In this document: one piece after another, positions 24,592 through 33,408 of the stretch
How positions within the stretch are numbered: position 1 is the stretch's first letter
How the letters are laid out: every line of letters starts with the position of its first letter
Assembly (NCBI RefSeq): GCF_001485575.1
Contig: NZ_BCNB01000006.1
Coordinates: forward strand, 1,860,001-1,924,000
DNA from: Haloarcula sp. CBA1127
GTDB taxonomy: Archaea; Halobacteriota; Halobacteria; Halobacteriales; Haloarculaceae
Reading direction: 5' to 3'
Length of the DNA stretch: 64,000 nucleotides
Made by a program: the position numbers and the translations under genes
The notes under the pieces: generated by a model
Seen by the model: only the letters and a program-made list of their open reading frames with translations
Databases searched by the model: none
Told to the model about the DNA's origin: nothing

Positions 24592-25649
24592 TCCAGTCGG
24601 TACTGTTTAGCCGGGTTCTTGTCCTGAAGCAGTTCCATCAGTTCGCTCTCTCCACCCTGTCGAACGCGCTGCCGGTGGGCGTCGATAGTGTCGAGCGCTT
24701 CGTCGACGCTATCGCCGAACAGGTTCCGGAGGTACTGGCGGGGAATCCGGTCGATATCGACCGTCTCGCCGTCCTCCGTGTGCTGGCCGGGGGCGAAGGG
24801 TGGGATGTAGTAGACGTTGGGCTGCGTGCGGAACTCCGGATGGAGCGGCAGGGCCACCTCGTACTCATTGACGAGCTTGTGGATGGGTCCTTCCTCGTCG
24901 TCGAGGAAGCCGACCAGCCGGAGCTGGGGCGGGCACTCCTCGGCACAGGCCGGGGCGAACGTCTCTCCCTCGGGGCCTTCCCCCTCGATGCGGGGGTAGC
25001 AGAAGATGCACTTCTCGGATTTCTTCGAGACGGTGTTGTAGTACACCTTCTTGTACGGACACCCCTCGACGCAGTAGCGGTAGCCCCGGCAACGGTCCTG
25101 ATCGACGAGGACGATGCCGTCCTCCTGGCGCTTGTACAGCGCCGAGCGTGGGCAGGCCTCGACACAGGACGGGTGGGTGCAGTGGTTGCAGATGCGCGGG
25201 AGGTAGAAGTAGTAGCTGTTGGGGTACTCGCCGGCCCCTTGGTCCTCGTCCCAGTTCGGCCCCCACTCCGCGCCGTCGCGGGGCCGCAGCGGTTCGTCGC
25301 TGCCCTCGTACATGATTTCCTCGTGGTTGAACTCCCAGGCGCGGCCGTAGTCTTCCTCGTCGGGAATCTCACCGGGCGAGCGGTCCGAGTGTTCGCCCGA
25401 TTCCCAGCCACCGCCGGAGTCCTCCCAGCCGCGGGGGTAGCCCTCGCCGGGCTTGGTTTCGACATTGTTCCAGTACATGTACTCGCTGCCGCCGTCCTCC
25501 GTCCAGAGGTTCTTGCAGGCGATTGTACACGTCTGGCAGCCGATGCACTTGTTCAGGTCCATCACCATCGCGACCTGGTGGTCGACGCCGTCGGCGACGT
25601 TGACCAGCGTGTCCTCCTCGCCCTGTTCGTCCTGTTGGTCGGTACTCAT
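24573..25649 (-). CDS. narH: Respiratory nitrate reductase iron-sulfur subunit
   Basis: The 358-aa protein has four cysteine groups: CIGCQTCTIACK (C35, C38, C41, C45), CNHCTHPSCVEACP, CRGYRYCVEGCP and CIFCYPRIEGEG with CAEECPP. In the third group Tyr stands where a cysteine of a normal motif would be, as Trp does in Escherichia coli NarH, predicting a [3Fe-4S] centre beside three [4Fe-4S]. It relays electrons to NarG. There is no leader, so export should be piggy-back on NarG. It overlaps narG by 4 bp. The last codons are duplicated downstream (see repeat). Confidence 0.96.
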   Translation of the reverse strand: MSTDQQDEQGEEDTLVNVADGVDHQVAMVMDLNKCIGCQTCTIACKNLWTEDGGSEYMYWNNVETKPGEGYPRGWEDSGGGWESGEHSDRSPGEIPDEEDYGRAWEFNHEEIMYEGSDEPLRPRDGAEWGPNWDEDQGAGEYPNSYYFYLPRICNHCTHPSCVEACPRSALYKRQEDGIVLVDQDRCRGYRYCVEGCPYKKVYYNTVSKKSEKCIFCYPRIEGEGPEGETFAPACAEECPPQLRLVGFLDDEEGPIHKLVNEYEVALPLHPEFRTQPNVYYIPPFAPGQHTEDGETVDIDRIPRQYLRNLFGDSVDEALDTIDAHRQRVRQGGESELMELLQDKNPAKQYRLEVFDDE

Positions 25650-28504
25650 TCGGTGTCACCTCCGCTCGGTCGGACATCGACACGCACGTCGCTGTTGACC
25701 CCGGTCGGCCCCCAGTAGTTCGGGAAGAAGTGCAGGTGTTCCCCGGTGTCTTCCGGGTACTGGACCAGCTGGGTCGGCTTCATGTACATCGGGACGAGCG
25801 TATTGAAGTTGTCCCGGTCGGGGTACTGGAACTTCTCCCATGAGAAGAAGTGCCGAACGGTCCCCGGTTCGCTGGAGGGGTAGATTTTCGCCTGCACCTC
25901 GACGCTCCCGAGGTCGTTGTACACCTCCACGGTGTCGCCGTCCTCGATGCCCCGCTCCTTGGCGTCCTCGGGGTTCAGATACACCACGGGCTCGCCGCGC
26001 TGGAGTCTGAGCATCTTGGTGTCGTCGCGCCACGTCGAGTGGATGGACCAGCGACCGTGGGGCGTGTTGTACGACAGCGGGTAGTCGCCGCCGGTGTTCT
26101 CCGGCCCTTCCTTGTGGGTCGGAAGCTCCTCGCCGAGTTCGAGGTACCAGTCGTGGTCGATGTAGTACTGCTGGCGGCCGGTGAAGGTCGGCCAAGGGTT
26201 CTTGTCGTGGACGTAGTCTTGCCACGGAACGTACGCCTCGCCGTCTTTGATGTCCGAACTCCAGTGGTCGCCAGCTTCGAGGAACCGCTGTGGCTGCTCG
26301 TCGATGTCGTCGAAGGTTATCTGCTCGTCACTGCCCTCGGGGTTGGTCTCTTCGGAGTGTTCTAAGATGAACTCCGCCGCAGCTTTGTCCTCGACGAGCC
26401 CTTCTTCCTCGCCAGTCTCCCAGTCTCGGACGTAGTCGTCGTAGATGGTCGTCAGGTCGATAGTCCGGTCGAACTTGCGGTCCTCGATGGGTTCGACGCC
26501 GCGCTCCTGAGCCTGTTCCTGTATCTTCTCGGCGATCAATCGGAATATCTCCCAGTCGGTCTTGGCCTCACCGAGCGGCTCGACGGCCGGCGTGAACGGG
26601 TGCACGTACGTGTGCATGTCCGTCTCTGAGAGGTCGTACTTCTCGTAGTGGCTGGCCGCCGGCAGGACGATGTCGGAGTACATCGCCGTCGAGTCCATTC
26701 GGAAGTTGATGTCGACGACGAGATCGAGTTTAGGCCAGAGCTGTTCCTCGAGGGCGACGTTTCCCTTGGCCTGGTTGAAGTAGTTCCCGCGCCAAATGAA
26801 CATCGTCGATGGGTCCGGTCGGCTCCCGTCGTTCCGTTCCTCGGGGTAGACCGGCATCCACCCCTTGTCGATGGACTCGCGTATCTTCTCGGCGGTGTCC
26901 GGGTCCGTGTTGTCGAGGATGCCCGCGTGGAAGTAGGTCCACAGCGTCGTCGGGACGCCGCGGACGTTTCCGGTCGGGAACGAGAGGACCTTCCAGCCGT
27001 GGAACGACCAGATCTTCTCCTGTCCCACGTAGTGGTCCAGCCCGGTGCCGGGGTCGCCGAGATTGCCCGTCAGCGTCACGAGCAACTGGATGGCGCGGTT
27101 GCCCAGGTCGTTGTGATACCAGTCGTTGACGCCCTTGCCATGGATGATTTTGGCGGCGTCGGCTTCGGCGAACTCGCGGGCGATCCGCTGGTAGGTGTTC
27201 TCGCCGACGCCGGTCTCCTCGTGAACGACATCCGGCGTGTACTGGCTGAGTTCGTCGGTGAGGTTCTCCCAGACGGACCGGACTGCGACGCTGCCCTCGT
27301 CGGTGTCGACGCTTCGCTCGACCGATAACTGCGGGTCGAAGTCGAGTTCGATGCTCTTCGAGTGGTCGTGCTGGCCGTCCCGCTCACCCAGCGAGCCGGG
27401 CGCACGGCGGAGGTTCCCGTCGTCGTCGACCATGACGAACACCTTCTCGGGGTCGTCGGCGTCCTCGGCAAGGCCGACCTCGCTTGCTCGGAGGAACTTG
27501 CCGGTGTCCTCCCGGACAAGCAGCGGCATGTCGGTCTGCTCTTTGAGATGGTCCTCGTCGTGCAGTCCCTCGTCGACGATTGTCTGGGCCATACCCAGCG
27601 CGAGTGCGGTGTCGCTGCCGCCGTGGGGTGAGAGCCACTCGTCGGTGTGGATGGCCGTCTGGGAGTAGTCTGTGAAGATACCGACGCGCTTTGCACCCTC
27701 GTAGCCGGCGTCGAGGAAGTACTTCGCGTCGGGGATGCGCGTGACGTTGATGTTCGACCCCCAGGCGATGATGTAATCGGCGTTGTGCCAGTCGGCGGAC
27801 TCGGCGTTGTCCGTCTGGGTGCCCCACGTAATCGGCTGGCCCGGCGGCAGGTCCGAGTACCAGTCGTAGAAACTGTGTGAGACGCCGCCGAGCAGATTGA
27901 CGAGCCGGGAGCCGGAGGCGAACGACACCGGACTCATCGCCGGAATCGGCGTGAATCCCGAGATCGCGTCGTACCGGCCCGCCTGCACTTCGTCGATGAC
28001 GTGGTCGGCAATCTCGGTCAGCGCCTCGTCCCAGCTAATCCGCTCCCACTGGCCCTCGCCGCGTTCGCCCGTGCGACGGAGCGGGTGGAGCACGCGCTGG
28101 TCTGCGTTGACGTAGTCCGTGTAACAGGCCCCTTTCTGGCAGCCCCGCGGGTTCGGGTCCGGGAGGCTCTCGTCGAACGTCGGGTAGTCGCCGGCCTGTT
28201 CCTCCCGCCAGACCTGTCCGTCCTTGACGTAGACGTTCCACGAACAGGAGCCGGTGCAGTTGACGCTGTGGGTCGACCGGGCGACGGAGTCCCAGTCCCA
28301 CTCGTCGCGGTACAGGTCCTCCCAGTCCCGATACGGATACGACCCGATGGGGTCGTCGACCGCTTCGAGGCCGTCCATGCCGTCGTCGGCGAAGGACAGC
28401 CCCGTCGCACCCAGTAGCGACGCGGCACCGAGACCGCGCACGAAGTCGCGGCGACTGATTCCCGCACTGTCCGTTTTGTCGTCGGTCAGGTCGTTTCTAC
28501 TCAT
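25646..28504 (-). CDS. narG: Respiratory nitrate reductase catalytic subunit, Tat-exported
   Basis: The 952-aa protein opens with a Tat signal (ISRRDFVRGLGAASLLGATG, RR at 18-19), placing the mature enzyme outside the cell, unlike bacterial NarG. The FS0 cluster motif HSVNCTGSCSW has the histidine ligand typical of NarG. The segment SFYDWYSDLPPGQP near residue 213 contains the aspartate that ligates molybdenum in type-II enzymes. It reduces nitrate to nitrite using Mo-bisPGD. It overlaps both narH (4 bp) and the small membrane gene upstream (8 bp). Confidence 0.97.
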   Translation of the reverse strand: MSRNDLTDDKTDSAGISRRDFVRGLGAASLLGATGLSFADDGMDGLEAVDDPIGSYPYRDWEDLYRDEWDWDSVARSTHSVNCTGSCSWNVYVKDGQVWREEQAGDYPTFDESLPDPNPRGCQKGACYTDYVNADQRVLHPLRRTGERGEGQWERISWDEALTEIADHVIDEVQAGRYDAISGFTPIPAMSPVSFASGSRLVNLLGGVSHSFYDWYSDLPPGQPITWGTQTDNAESADWHNADYIIAWGSNINVTRIPDAKYFLDAGYEGAKRVGIFTDYSQTAIHTDEWLSPHGGSDTALALGMAQTIVDEGLHDEDHLKEQTDMPLLVREDTGKFLRASEVGLAEDADDPEKVFVMVDDDGNLRRAPGSLGERDGQHDHSKSIELDFDPQLSVERSVDTDEGSVAVRSVWENLTDELSQYTPDVVHEETGVGENTYQRIAREFAEADAAKIIHGKGVNDWYHNDLGNRAIQLLVTLTGNLGDPGTGLDHYVGQEKIWSFHGWKVLSFPTGNVRGVPTTLWTYFHAGILDNTDPDTAEKIRESIDKGWMPVYPEERNDGSRPDPSTMFIWRGNYFNQAKGNVALEEQLWPKLDLVVDINFRMDSTAMYSDIVLPAASHYEKYDLSETDMHTYVHPFTPAVEPLGEAKTDWEIFRLIAEKIQEQAQERGVEPIEDRKFDRTIDLTTIYDDYVRDWETGEEEGLVEDKAAAEFILEHSEETNPEGSDEQITFDDIDEQPQRFLEAGDHWSSDIKDGEAYVPWQDYVHDKNPWPTFTGRQQYYIDHDWYLELGEELPTHKEGPENTGGDYPLSYNTPHGRWSIHSTWRDDTKMLRLQRGEPVVYLNPEDAKERGIEDGDTVEVYNDLGSVEVQAKIYPSSEPGTVRHFFSWEKFQYPDRDNFNTLVPMYMKPTQLVQYPEDTGEHLHFFPNYWGPTGVNSDVRVDVRPSGGDTE

Positions 28505-28679
28505 TGGTGATGAACACTGTCGCAGTCGCGCAGGCAGTGCCGGCCACGGCCAGCGCGATGCCGGCGAGCGTGCTGCCGCCGACTTCGAGGCCGGCGGCGA
28601 CCAGCACGAGGCCGACCAGCTTGCTCGTCGTATCCAGCAGGCGATACTGTCGCTCAGTCAGTCTGATGCTCGCGGTCAT
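28497..28679 (-). CDS. 60-aa two-helix membrane protein between narC and narG
   Basis: The small protein has a charged N-terminus ([15 protein letters not shown]) and two hydrophobic segments, [17 protein letters not shown] and [20 protein letters not shown], predicting a helical hairpin. It overlaps narC by 4 bp and narG by 8 bp, so it is translated in the nar operon. It contains one cysteine and no haem ligand pair. A role as small stabilising subunit of the cytochrome b/NarGH complex is plausible but unproven. Confidence 0.78.
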   Translation of the reverse strand: MTASIRLTERQYRLLDTTSKLVGLVLVAAGLEVGGSTLAGIALAVAGTACATATVFITNE

Positions 28680-30070
28680 CTGTCCTCCTCCGGTTCGGTG
28701 CTGTCAGATTCGTCGCCGACGGACCCGCCGTCCGCGGCGACATCGCTCTCCTGTGACGGCGTGGCCTCGCCGTCGCGCAACAGCAGGTACGTGATGCCGC
28801 CGAAGACGGGTGGGACGACCAGCAGCGCGGCCGTCAGAATGGGGTTGACCACGTTCGTCGTCGTTCCGAGCACCTGATCCGCGAGGATGTTGTTCATCCC
28901 CGCGATGGAGGCGATCATGATGAACGCAACGGCGGCCACGCCCACACCGGTCTGCCAGGCCCGGTCCAGCGGGTCCGCAGTGAAGTGGGTCGGCCCGGTC
29001 CGGTCGATGAACGGCCAGACGGCGACCGCGGCAAACACCAGCCCCGGAAGGACGATGCCGCCGACAAACTCCCCATTGATGTGGGCTGGCCCGATATTGA
29101 AGCTAATCTGTGGCAAGAGCTTCAGGAAGCCGTACACCCACATCAGGAACCAGTCCGGCATGATGAGTTCCGGCGTTGACGCGGGGTTGTTCGGGCCGTA
29201 TTCAGCGACGTTGTGGACCGGCAGCAGGCCAGCAAGCGCCGATAGCGTCGCCGCCGTGACGAAAAACACCACCGCGGAGACGGCGGCCTGATTCGGGAAC
29301 GCCGGCAGGCCGATGATGATGTCGTCGTTCTCCTCGTCGACAGTCTGGCGACCGGCCGTCACGTCGCCGTCCCGCGGGGCCTCGGTGTGTTTCTGTCTGA
29401 TGAGGATGGCCATGTGGACGGCTAGGCCCACAGCGATGGCCGCCGGTATCACGAGGACGTGCAAGAAGTACAGCCGGGGGATAGTGGCACTGGAGGGGAA
29501 CTCACCCCCGAACACCACTTGGCCGAGGAAATCACCTAACAGGGGGATGGATATCGTGAGGTTGTAGCCGATGCTCGTGGCTGTGGCAGCAAACTCGTCA
29601 AATGGTAAGGCATAGCCGGTGTAGGCCGCGCCCATCGACAGGGCCGCGAGGCCCGTGCCGACGACCCAGTTCGGCTCCCGCGGATTGCGGTACGCGCCGG
29701 TGAAGAACACCCGTAACATGTGCAACCCTATCGAGGCGACAAAGAGGTGGGCCGCCCAGTGGTGGAGCCGGCGGATGAACATCCCGAAGGGCACGTCGTA
29801 GGTGATGTGCAACACCGAGACGAACGCTTCGGGCATCTCCTCGCCCTGGAACTTCTGGACGCTGCCGTCGTACTCCACGTCGGAGGTGGAGGGTTCAAAG
29901 AAGAACCCGAGGAAGATCCCCGACAGAATCAGGAGAAGGAAACAGAACAGGGCCACCTCGCCCAGCAGGAACGAGTCCTCGGCCGGGAACGCCTTGCCGA
30001 GGAACTTCTGGCCGTTCTCAAGATCGAGGCGCGTGTCGAACCAGTCATAGACAGCTTTGGCGCGGGACAT
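28676..30070 (-). CDS. narC: Cytochrome b of the nar quinol module
   Basis: The 464-aa protein fuses cytochrome b6-like and subunit-IV-like parts. Haem ligands are visible as H103 and H117 ([15 protein letters not shown]) and H204 and H219 ([16 protein letters not shown]); the 14-residue spacing in the second pair is b6-type. GFFFEPST and [15 protein letters not shown] mark quinone-site and later helices. With the Rieske protein it should oxidise menaquinol and feed the extracellular nitrate reductase. Its start overlaps the Rieske stop by one base. The narB/narC naming follows Haloferax mediterranei usage as I recall it. Confidence 0.93.
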   Translation of the reverse strand: MSRAKAVYDWFDTRLDLENGQKFLGKAFPAEDSFLLGEVALFCFLLLILSGIFLGFFFEPSTSDVEYDGSVQKFQGEEMPEAFVSVLHITYDVPFGMFIRRLHHWAAHLFVASIGLHMLRVFFTGAYRNPREPNWVVGTGLAALSMGAAYTGYALPFDEFAATATSIGYNLTISIPLLGDFLGQVVFGGEFPSSATIPRLYFLHVLVIPAAIAVGLAVHMAILIRQKHTEAPRDGDVTAGRQTVDEENDDIIIGLPAFPNQAAVSAVVFFVTAATLSALAGLLPVHNVAEYGPNNPASTPELIMPDWFLMWVYGFLKLLPQISFNIGPAHINGEFVGGIVLPGLVFAAVAVWPFIDRTGPTHFTADPLDRAWQTGVGVAAVAFIMIASIAGMNNILADQVLGTTTNVVNPILTAALLVVPPVFGGITYLLLRDGEATPSQESDVAADGGSVGDESDSTEPEEDR

Positions 30071-30726
30071 TATCCACCTCCGGGGCCGACTGGCCCCTCG
30101 AAGTCACCGGTGGCGACGAGGAATCCGTCGCTGGTCACCGTAATCGGCAGCTGTGGGAGCGGTCGCCCTGGTGGGCCGCCGCTGACCGCCGCCCCTTCCA
30201 AGACGTTGAATTTCCCGAAGTGGCAGGGACAGACGACTAGATCCTCCTCCCGGTCCGACACCATACAGCCGGCGTGGGTACACACCTTCGAGAAGGCGGC
30301 GTAGCCGCTGACGGTGAACCCCTCTGAGATGTCGCTGCCGTAGTCGGACTCGGCGTAGCGCACCAGCAGCGTCGGCGCGTCCTCGATACCGGGTCGGGGC
30401 TCCGGGAACACAGTCATGTGTTCGCCCTCGGAGAGCCGGGTTTCCGTGATGCGCTCGCCCTCGCCGTCGACGAGGTGGATGCCGTCGGAGTACACAGGTC
30501 CCTTGTAGCCTCGCTCGAACACCTGCGTGGTGCTGGCGAGGGGCGCGGTGAGGCTGGCGACGGCAGTCAGGCCGCCGACGGTCGCGAGGAACTTCGCGAA
30601 GTCACGCCGGCGGAGTTCCGCACGGGCGTCCCCGTACAGCGTTGGAGACGTCCCGGTGGCCCCGTCACACGAGCAGTCGTCGCCCTGTTCCTCGTCGTCG
30701 TCATCGGGTTTCGGATACTCTATCAT
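30070..30726 (-). CDS. narB: Rieske iron-sulfur protein of the nar quinol module
   Basis: The start at 30726 overlaps narA by 4 bp. The 218-aa protein begins with a cytoplasmic acidic segment holding a CSC pair and then a Tat-like motif ([20 protein letters not shown]). This retains the protein as a membrane-anchored outside domain. The Rieske boxes CTHAGC (C149, H151, C154) and CPCHFGKFN (C166, C168, H169) bind the [2Fe-2S] cluster and include the disulfide cysteines. It transfers electrons from quinol via cytochrome b towards NarGH. Confidence 0.95.
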   Translation of the reverse strand: MIEYPKPDDDDEEQGDDCSCDGATGTSPTLYGDARAELRRRDFAKFLATVGGLTAVASLTAPLASTTQVFERGYKGPVYSDGIHLVDGEGERITETRLSEGEHMTVFPEPRPGIEDAPTLLVRYAESDYGSDISEGFTVSGYAAFSKVCTHAGCMVSDREEDLVVCPCHFGKFNVLEGAAVSGGPPGRPLPQLPITVTSDGFLVATGDFEGPVGPGGG

Positions 30727-31298
30727 TCGTGCCCCCTGAGTTCGGCGACTTCGACGTGTGGCATGAACCAGGCGTAGTACGCGACCGTCGAGAGCGCGAG
30801 CGAGAGGAACATCCCGGTCGCGTACAGCCCGAAGTACTGGGTGCGAGCGAGCGTGAGGTACTCGCCGGTGAACAACGCCGCGAAGACGATAGAGAGGACC
30901 GTCAGACCGCTCATGGCGACAAGCCCTTCTATGGCGTCTGAGGCGTCGTGGTACTCGACGACCCAGCGGTGCTCCGTGTTGAGCCACGGTAGCGAGACGG
31001 TCCCGCCGTCAGTGACAGGCTCGGCCTCGTCGGGCGGCCGGACCGCCCTGTTCATGAACTGGTGAGCGGCCGTCAGCACGCCCACGAGGCCGAACAGGGC
31101 GACCCAGACAACGACACCGACCTGGCTCGGTGACAGCTTGTTCGGCGTCTCTACTGGGCTTTCGAGCGGCCGGATGTCGCTGACGCTCTCGTCGATAGCG
31201 ATTTCTTCCGACGGTGGTTCGCCGTGCAAGGCGACGTACCACATCGGCAGCAACACCGCCGTTATCAACAGACCGATGAGTATCGTGTTGCGTCTCAT
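30723..31298 (-). CDS. narA: First gene of the nar operon: four-helix membrane protein
   Basis: The start is set at ATG 31298 (MRRNTILIGLLITAVLLPMW). The 191-aa protein has four hydrophobic helices, near residues 6-24, 59-79, 115-135 and 145-165. No haem or Fe-S motif is seen; histidines occur in HQFMN, EHRWVVEYH and MPHVEV. It occupies the narA position of the haloarchaeal narABCGHJ operon. A function in assembly or anchoring of the cytochrome b/Rieske unit is likely from context, not from motif. Confidence 0.82.
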   Translation of the reverse strand: MRRNTILIGLLITAVLLPMWYVALHGEPPSEEIAIDESVSDIRPLESPVETPNKLSPSQVGVVVWVALFGLVGVLTAAHQFMNRAVRPPDEAEPVTDGGTVSLPWLNTEHRWVVEYHDASDAIEGLVAMSGLTVLSIVFAALFTGEYLTLARTQYFGLYATGMFLSLALSTVAYYAWFMPHVEVAELRGHE

Positions 31299-31419
31299 AA
31301 TCTTGTGGTATCTCGGTTCGCCAGCGATTCGAACGGCTACGCTGTGTCGCTGTGTTCGGGGTTTGTCCCAGAACCCGGATGAACTGCCAGCCCGACATCT
31401 TAGGCCCATTATATGGCGG

Positions 31420-31428
31420 CTTTTTATA
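31420..31428 (-). promoter_or_regulatory. TATA box of the nar operon
   Basis: On the minus strand the sequence reads tataaaaag, a strong archaeal TATA box, predicting initiation near 31398 and a leader of about 100 nt before narA. It directly abuts the palindrome at 31429-31440, so a protein bound there would touch the TBP/TFB site. Confidence 0.65.
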
Positions 31429-31440
31429 CGAACATGTTCG
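31429..31440. promoter_or_regulatory. NarO-type operator CGAACATGTTCG between narO and narA
   Basis: A perfect 12-bp palindrome of the form CGAA-N4-TTCG lies immediately upstream of the nar TATA box and about 40 bp before narO. The same consensus has been reported for the NarO regulator of Haloferax volcanii, from memory. Its place at the BRE side of the narA promoter suits an activator that recruits TFB. It could also influence narO itself, whose own TATA-like tttcttatg lies about 8 bp away on the other side. Confidence 0.7.
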
Positions 31441-31478
31441 CCTGACCTTTCTTATGTGAGCCAAGTCATCTATAGGAC

Positions 31479-32138
31479 ATGTCGGGCCGAATGCTCGCCG
31501 AGGTCGAAGTGTTCGGTCCTCGGTCCTGCCACGTACAGCCACACGCTGACGAGGAGTGGTCAGTGTCGTCGGTCTCCCGGAGCGTAACGAGTGTTGATGC
31601 TGACCCCGTCATCGAAGAGTTCACCCTCAAAGGCGGCGACGAGCCGCCGTCAGTGCTACAGAATGATGATTTGAACGTTGATCACGTGTTCGCCTACGAG
31701 CAGCGACACGTTTTCCAACTGTCCAGAGCGGCCGGTCAGGGCTGCGTGTGTGAACGTATCGAAGCAGCCGGTTGCGTTGTTCATGAGTTCTCGGCGGACA
31801 CCGACTCTCTTGTCGTCACATTCCTCGTCGACGATGTTCCGACCCTCCGAGAGATCGTCGACGACCTCCAGTCGGAAGGTGATACTGTCAAACTCCGGCG
31901 GCTACTGGAAGACACGTCTACAGAGACGGACCGACCGGTCGTGCTCGACCGCGCGAAACTGACAGGCCGCCAGCGCGAGGTACTGACTCGTGCCCACAAG
32001 ATGGGCTATTTCGAACATCCGCGCGATGCGACCGCCGGTGACGTGGCCGACGCACTAGATATCTCCACCTCGACGTTTACCGAACATCTCGCTGCGGCTC
32101 AGCGAAAACTCCTCGACGACCTGCTTGACTTCCGTTGA
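31479..32138 (+). CDS. narO: NarO-type HTH-10 regulator with cysteine cluster
   Basis: The 219-aa protein has a C-terminal HTH-10 domain (LTGRQREVLTRAHKMGYFEH, then DVADALDISTSTFTEHLAAA) and four N-terminal-half cysteines (PRSCHVQPH, GQGCVCERI, AAGCVVHEF) that may bind an Fe-S cluster sensing oxygen loss. In Haloferax, NarO activates nitrate respiration genes. Divergent placement beside narA and the intervening CGAA-N4-TTCG site agree with this. The ATG sits about 26 bp after a TATA-like tttcttatg, so the message is probably leaderless. Confidence 0.88.
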   Translation: MSGRMLAEVEVFGPRSCHVQPHADEEWSVSSVSRSVTSVDADPVIEEFTLKGGDEPPSVLQNDDLNVDHVFAYEQRHVFQLSRAAGQGCVCERIEAAGCVVHEFSADTDSLVVTFLVDDVPTLREIVDDLQSEGDTVKLRRLLEDTSTETDRPVVLDRAKLTGRQREVLTRAHKMGYFEHPRDATAGDVADALDISTSTFTEHLAAAQRKLLDDLLDFR

Positions 32139-32231
32139 CACGGACTATTGCGCGACGCACTCATGTGTCATTGAATCTGATATATTTCATAGCAGTTATT
32201 CCAGCCAGAACGTGAGGTGCCACTGCCGTCA

Positions 32232-32897
32232 ATGACACAGGAACTAGGCCCTCTTGCTCGAACACTGTCGCTGCCGTACTACGAAGACGCCCTCCCAGCA
32301 CACGACCAGTTTCACGCCAAGCGAGTGCGAGACGTCGCGCTTCGGCTCGCGAACGACTGCGACGGCTCGGTCGACCGAGATATCCTCGTCGCGTCGGCGT
32401 GGCTCCACGATATCGGTCGGCCCCGGGAGCGGGCCGGTGAGATCGATGACCACGACGAATGGGCCACGGCGGAAGCCGCGCAGTTACTCGCGGCCGAGGG
32501 TGTGGAGCCCGACCGAATCGACCGTATCAAACACTGTATCCGAGCACACAGCATCCGCGCAAGTTCTCCGGAACCGAGAACGCTGGAGGCGAAACTCCTC
32601 TTCGATGCGGACAAACTGGACGCTGCCGGGGCGCGCGGCCTCGTCCGACTGGCCTGTATCGTCGGCGAACGGTCCGGACGGACCGGCGAAAAGTATGCCG
32701 TCATCGATGACACGTCAGATGCAGATCTCGAAACGTCGGCGTCTCCGGATATCGAACTGCTTCGGGACTGGGCGGAGGAACGCTTAGATACGCTGTACAC
32801 CCAACCCGGCCGGCGTCTCGGTCGGACGCGTCGGGAATTCATGGACGAGTTTTTCACTCAGTTCGCCGGTGAAATCGGGGTTACGGGGGAGTGGTAG
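32232..32897 (+). CDS. HD-domain phosphohydrolase
   Basis: The ATG at 32232 is preferred over an in-frame GTG at 32217, because GAGGTG stands upstream of the ATG and a TATA-like gatatatttc lies at about 32179. The 221-aa protein has the HD signature in order: HDQFHAKRV, ASAWLHDIG, KHCIRAHS and LFDADKLDAAG. HD enzymes hydrolyse phosphate esters of nucleotides or related compounds using divalent metals; the substrate is unknown. It stands alone after narO and shows no link to nitrate respiration. Confidence 0.9.
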   Translation: MTQELGPLARTLSLPYYEDALPAHDQFHAKRVRDVALRLANDCDGSVDRDILVASAWLHDIGRPRERAGEIDDHDEWATAEAAQLLAAEGVEPDRIDRIKHCIRAHSIRASSPEPRTLEAKLLFDADKLDAAGARGLVRLACIVGERSGRTGEKYAVIDDTSDADLETSASPDIELLRDWAEERLDTLYTQPGRRLGRTRREFMDEFFTQFAGEIGVTGEW

Positions 32898-32952
32898 GTG
32901 GCGTCCACGGAGTCACAGAACCCTTTAGCCTCGCCCCGGCGACACTGCATCC

Positions 32953-33270
32953 ATGACCGAGTTCGACGCCGAGAAGTTCGACGAGAAGTACGTCCACTAC
33001 TTCGAGGAGCTCGAAACGGCATACTCGAACGCGTATCAAGAGTTACACGGGCAATACGACTCCGAGGTCCTTCGTGGGATCGACCGGCAGATTCTCAGCG
33101 AGAGCGAGCCGGTGTACGAGGGCGACGGAACGTTTAGCATCCGGCTGCCCGACGACACTGCGGCGCGTGCACAGTCTCTGCCGGGCGACGAAGCGACGTT
33201 CGACACAGTGCTGTCGGCGTTCACTGACGCCATCGAGCGCGAACTCCGTCGGCTGTTCGAGTTCGAGTAA
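32953..33270 (+). CDS. Small acidic haloarchaeal protein (105 aa)
   Basis: The protein is very acidic (starts TEFDAEKFDEKYVHYFEELE), has no cysteine or membrane segment, and appears to combine two helical parts around a short beta segment (EGDGTFSIRLPDD). I do not recognise the family with certainty; it looks like a domain-of-unknown-function family restricted to haloarchaea. Codon bias and acidity fit a real gene. It follows the HD gene by 55 bp and may be co-transcribed. Confidence 0.75.
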   Translation: MTEFDAEKFDEKYVHYFEELETAYSNAYQELHGQYDSEVLRGIDRQILSESEPVYEGDGTFSIRLPDDTAARAQSLPGDEATFDTVLSAFTDAIERELRRLFEFE

Positions 33271-33408
33271 TCCCCGAGTTCTGTCCGACGGATCACTCGA
33301 TAGCGGGCGTGCACAGTCTGTTTGTCACCCTTCCAGCAGCGCTCGACCCGGCGGATCGAAAACACCAGAATCAATGCAGTTCCGCTCCTAGCCGAACCAA
33401 TTATACTA

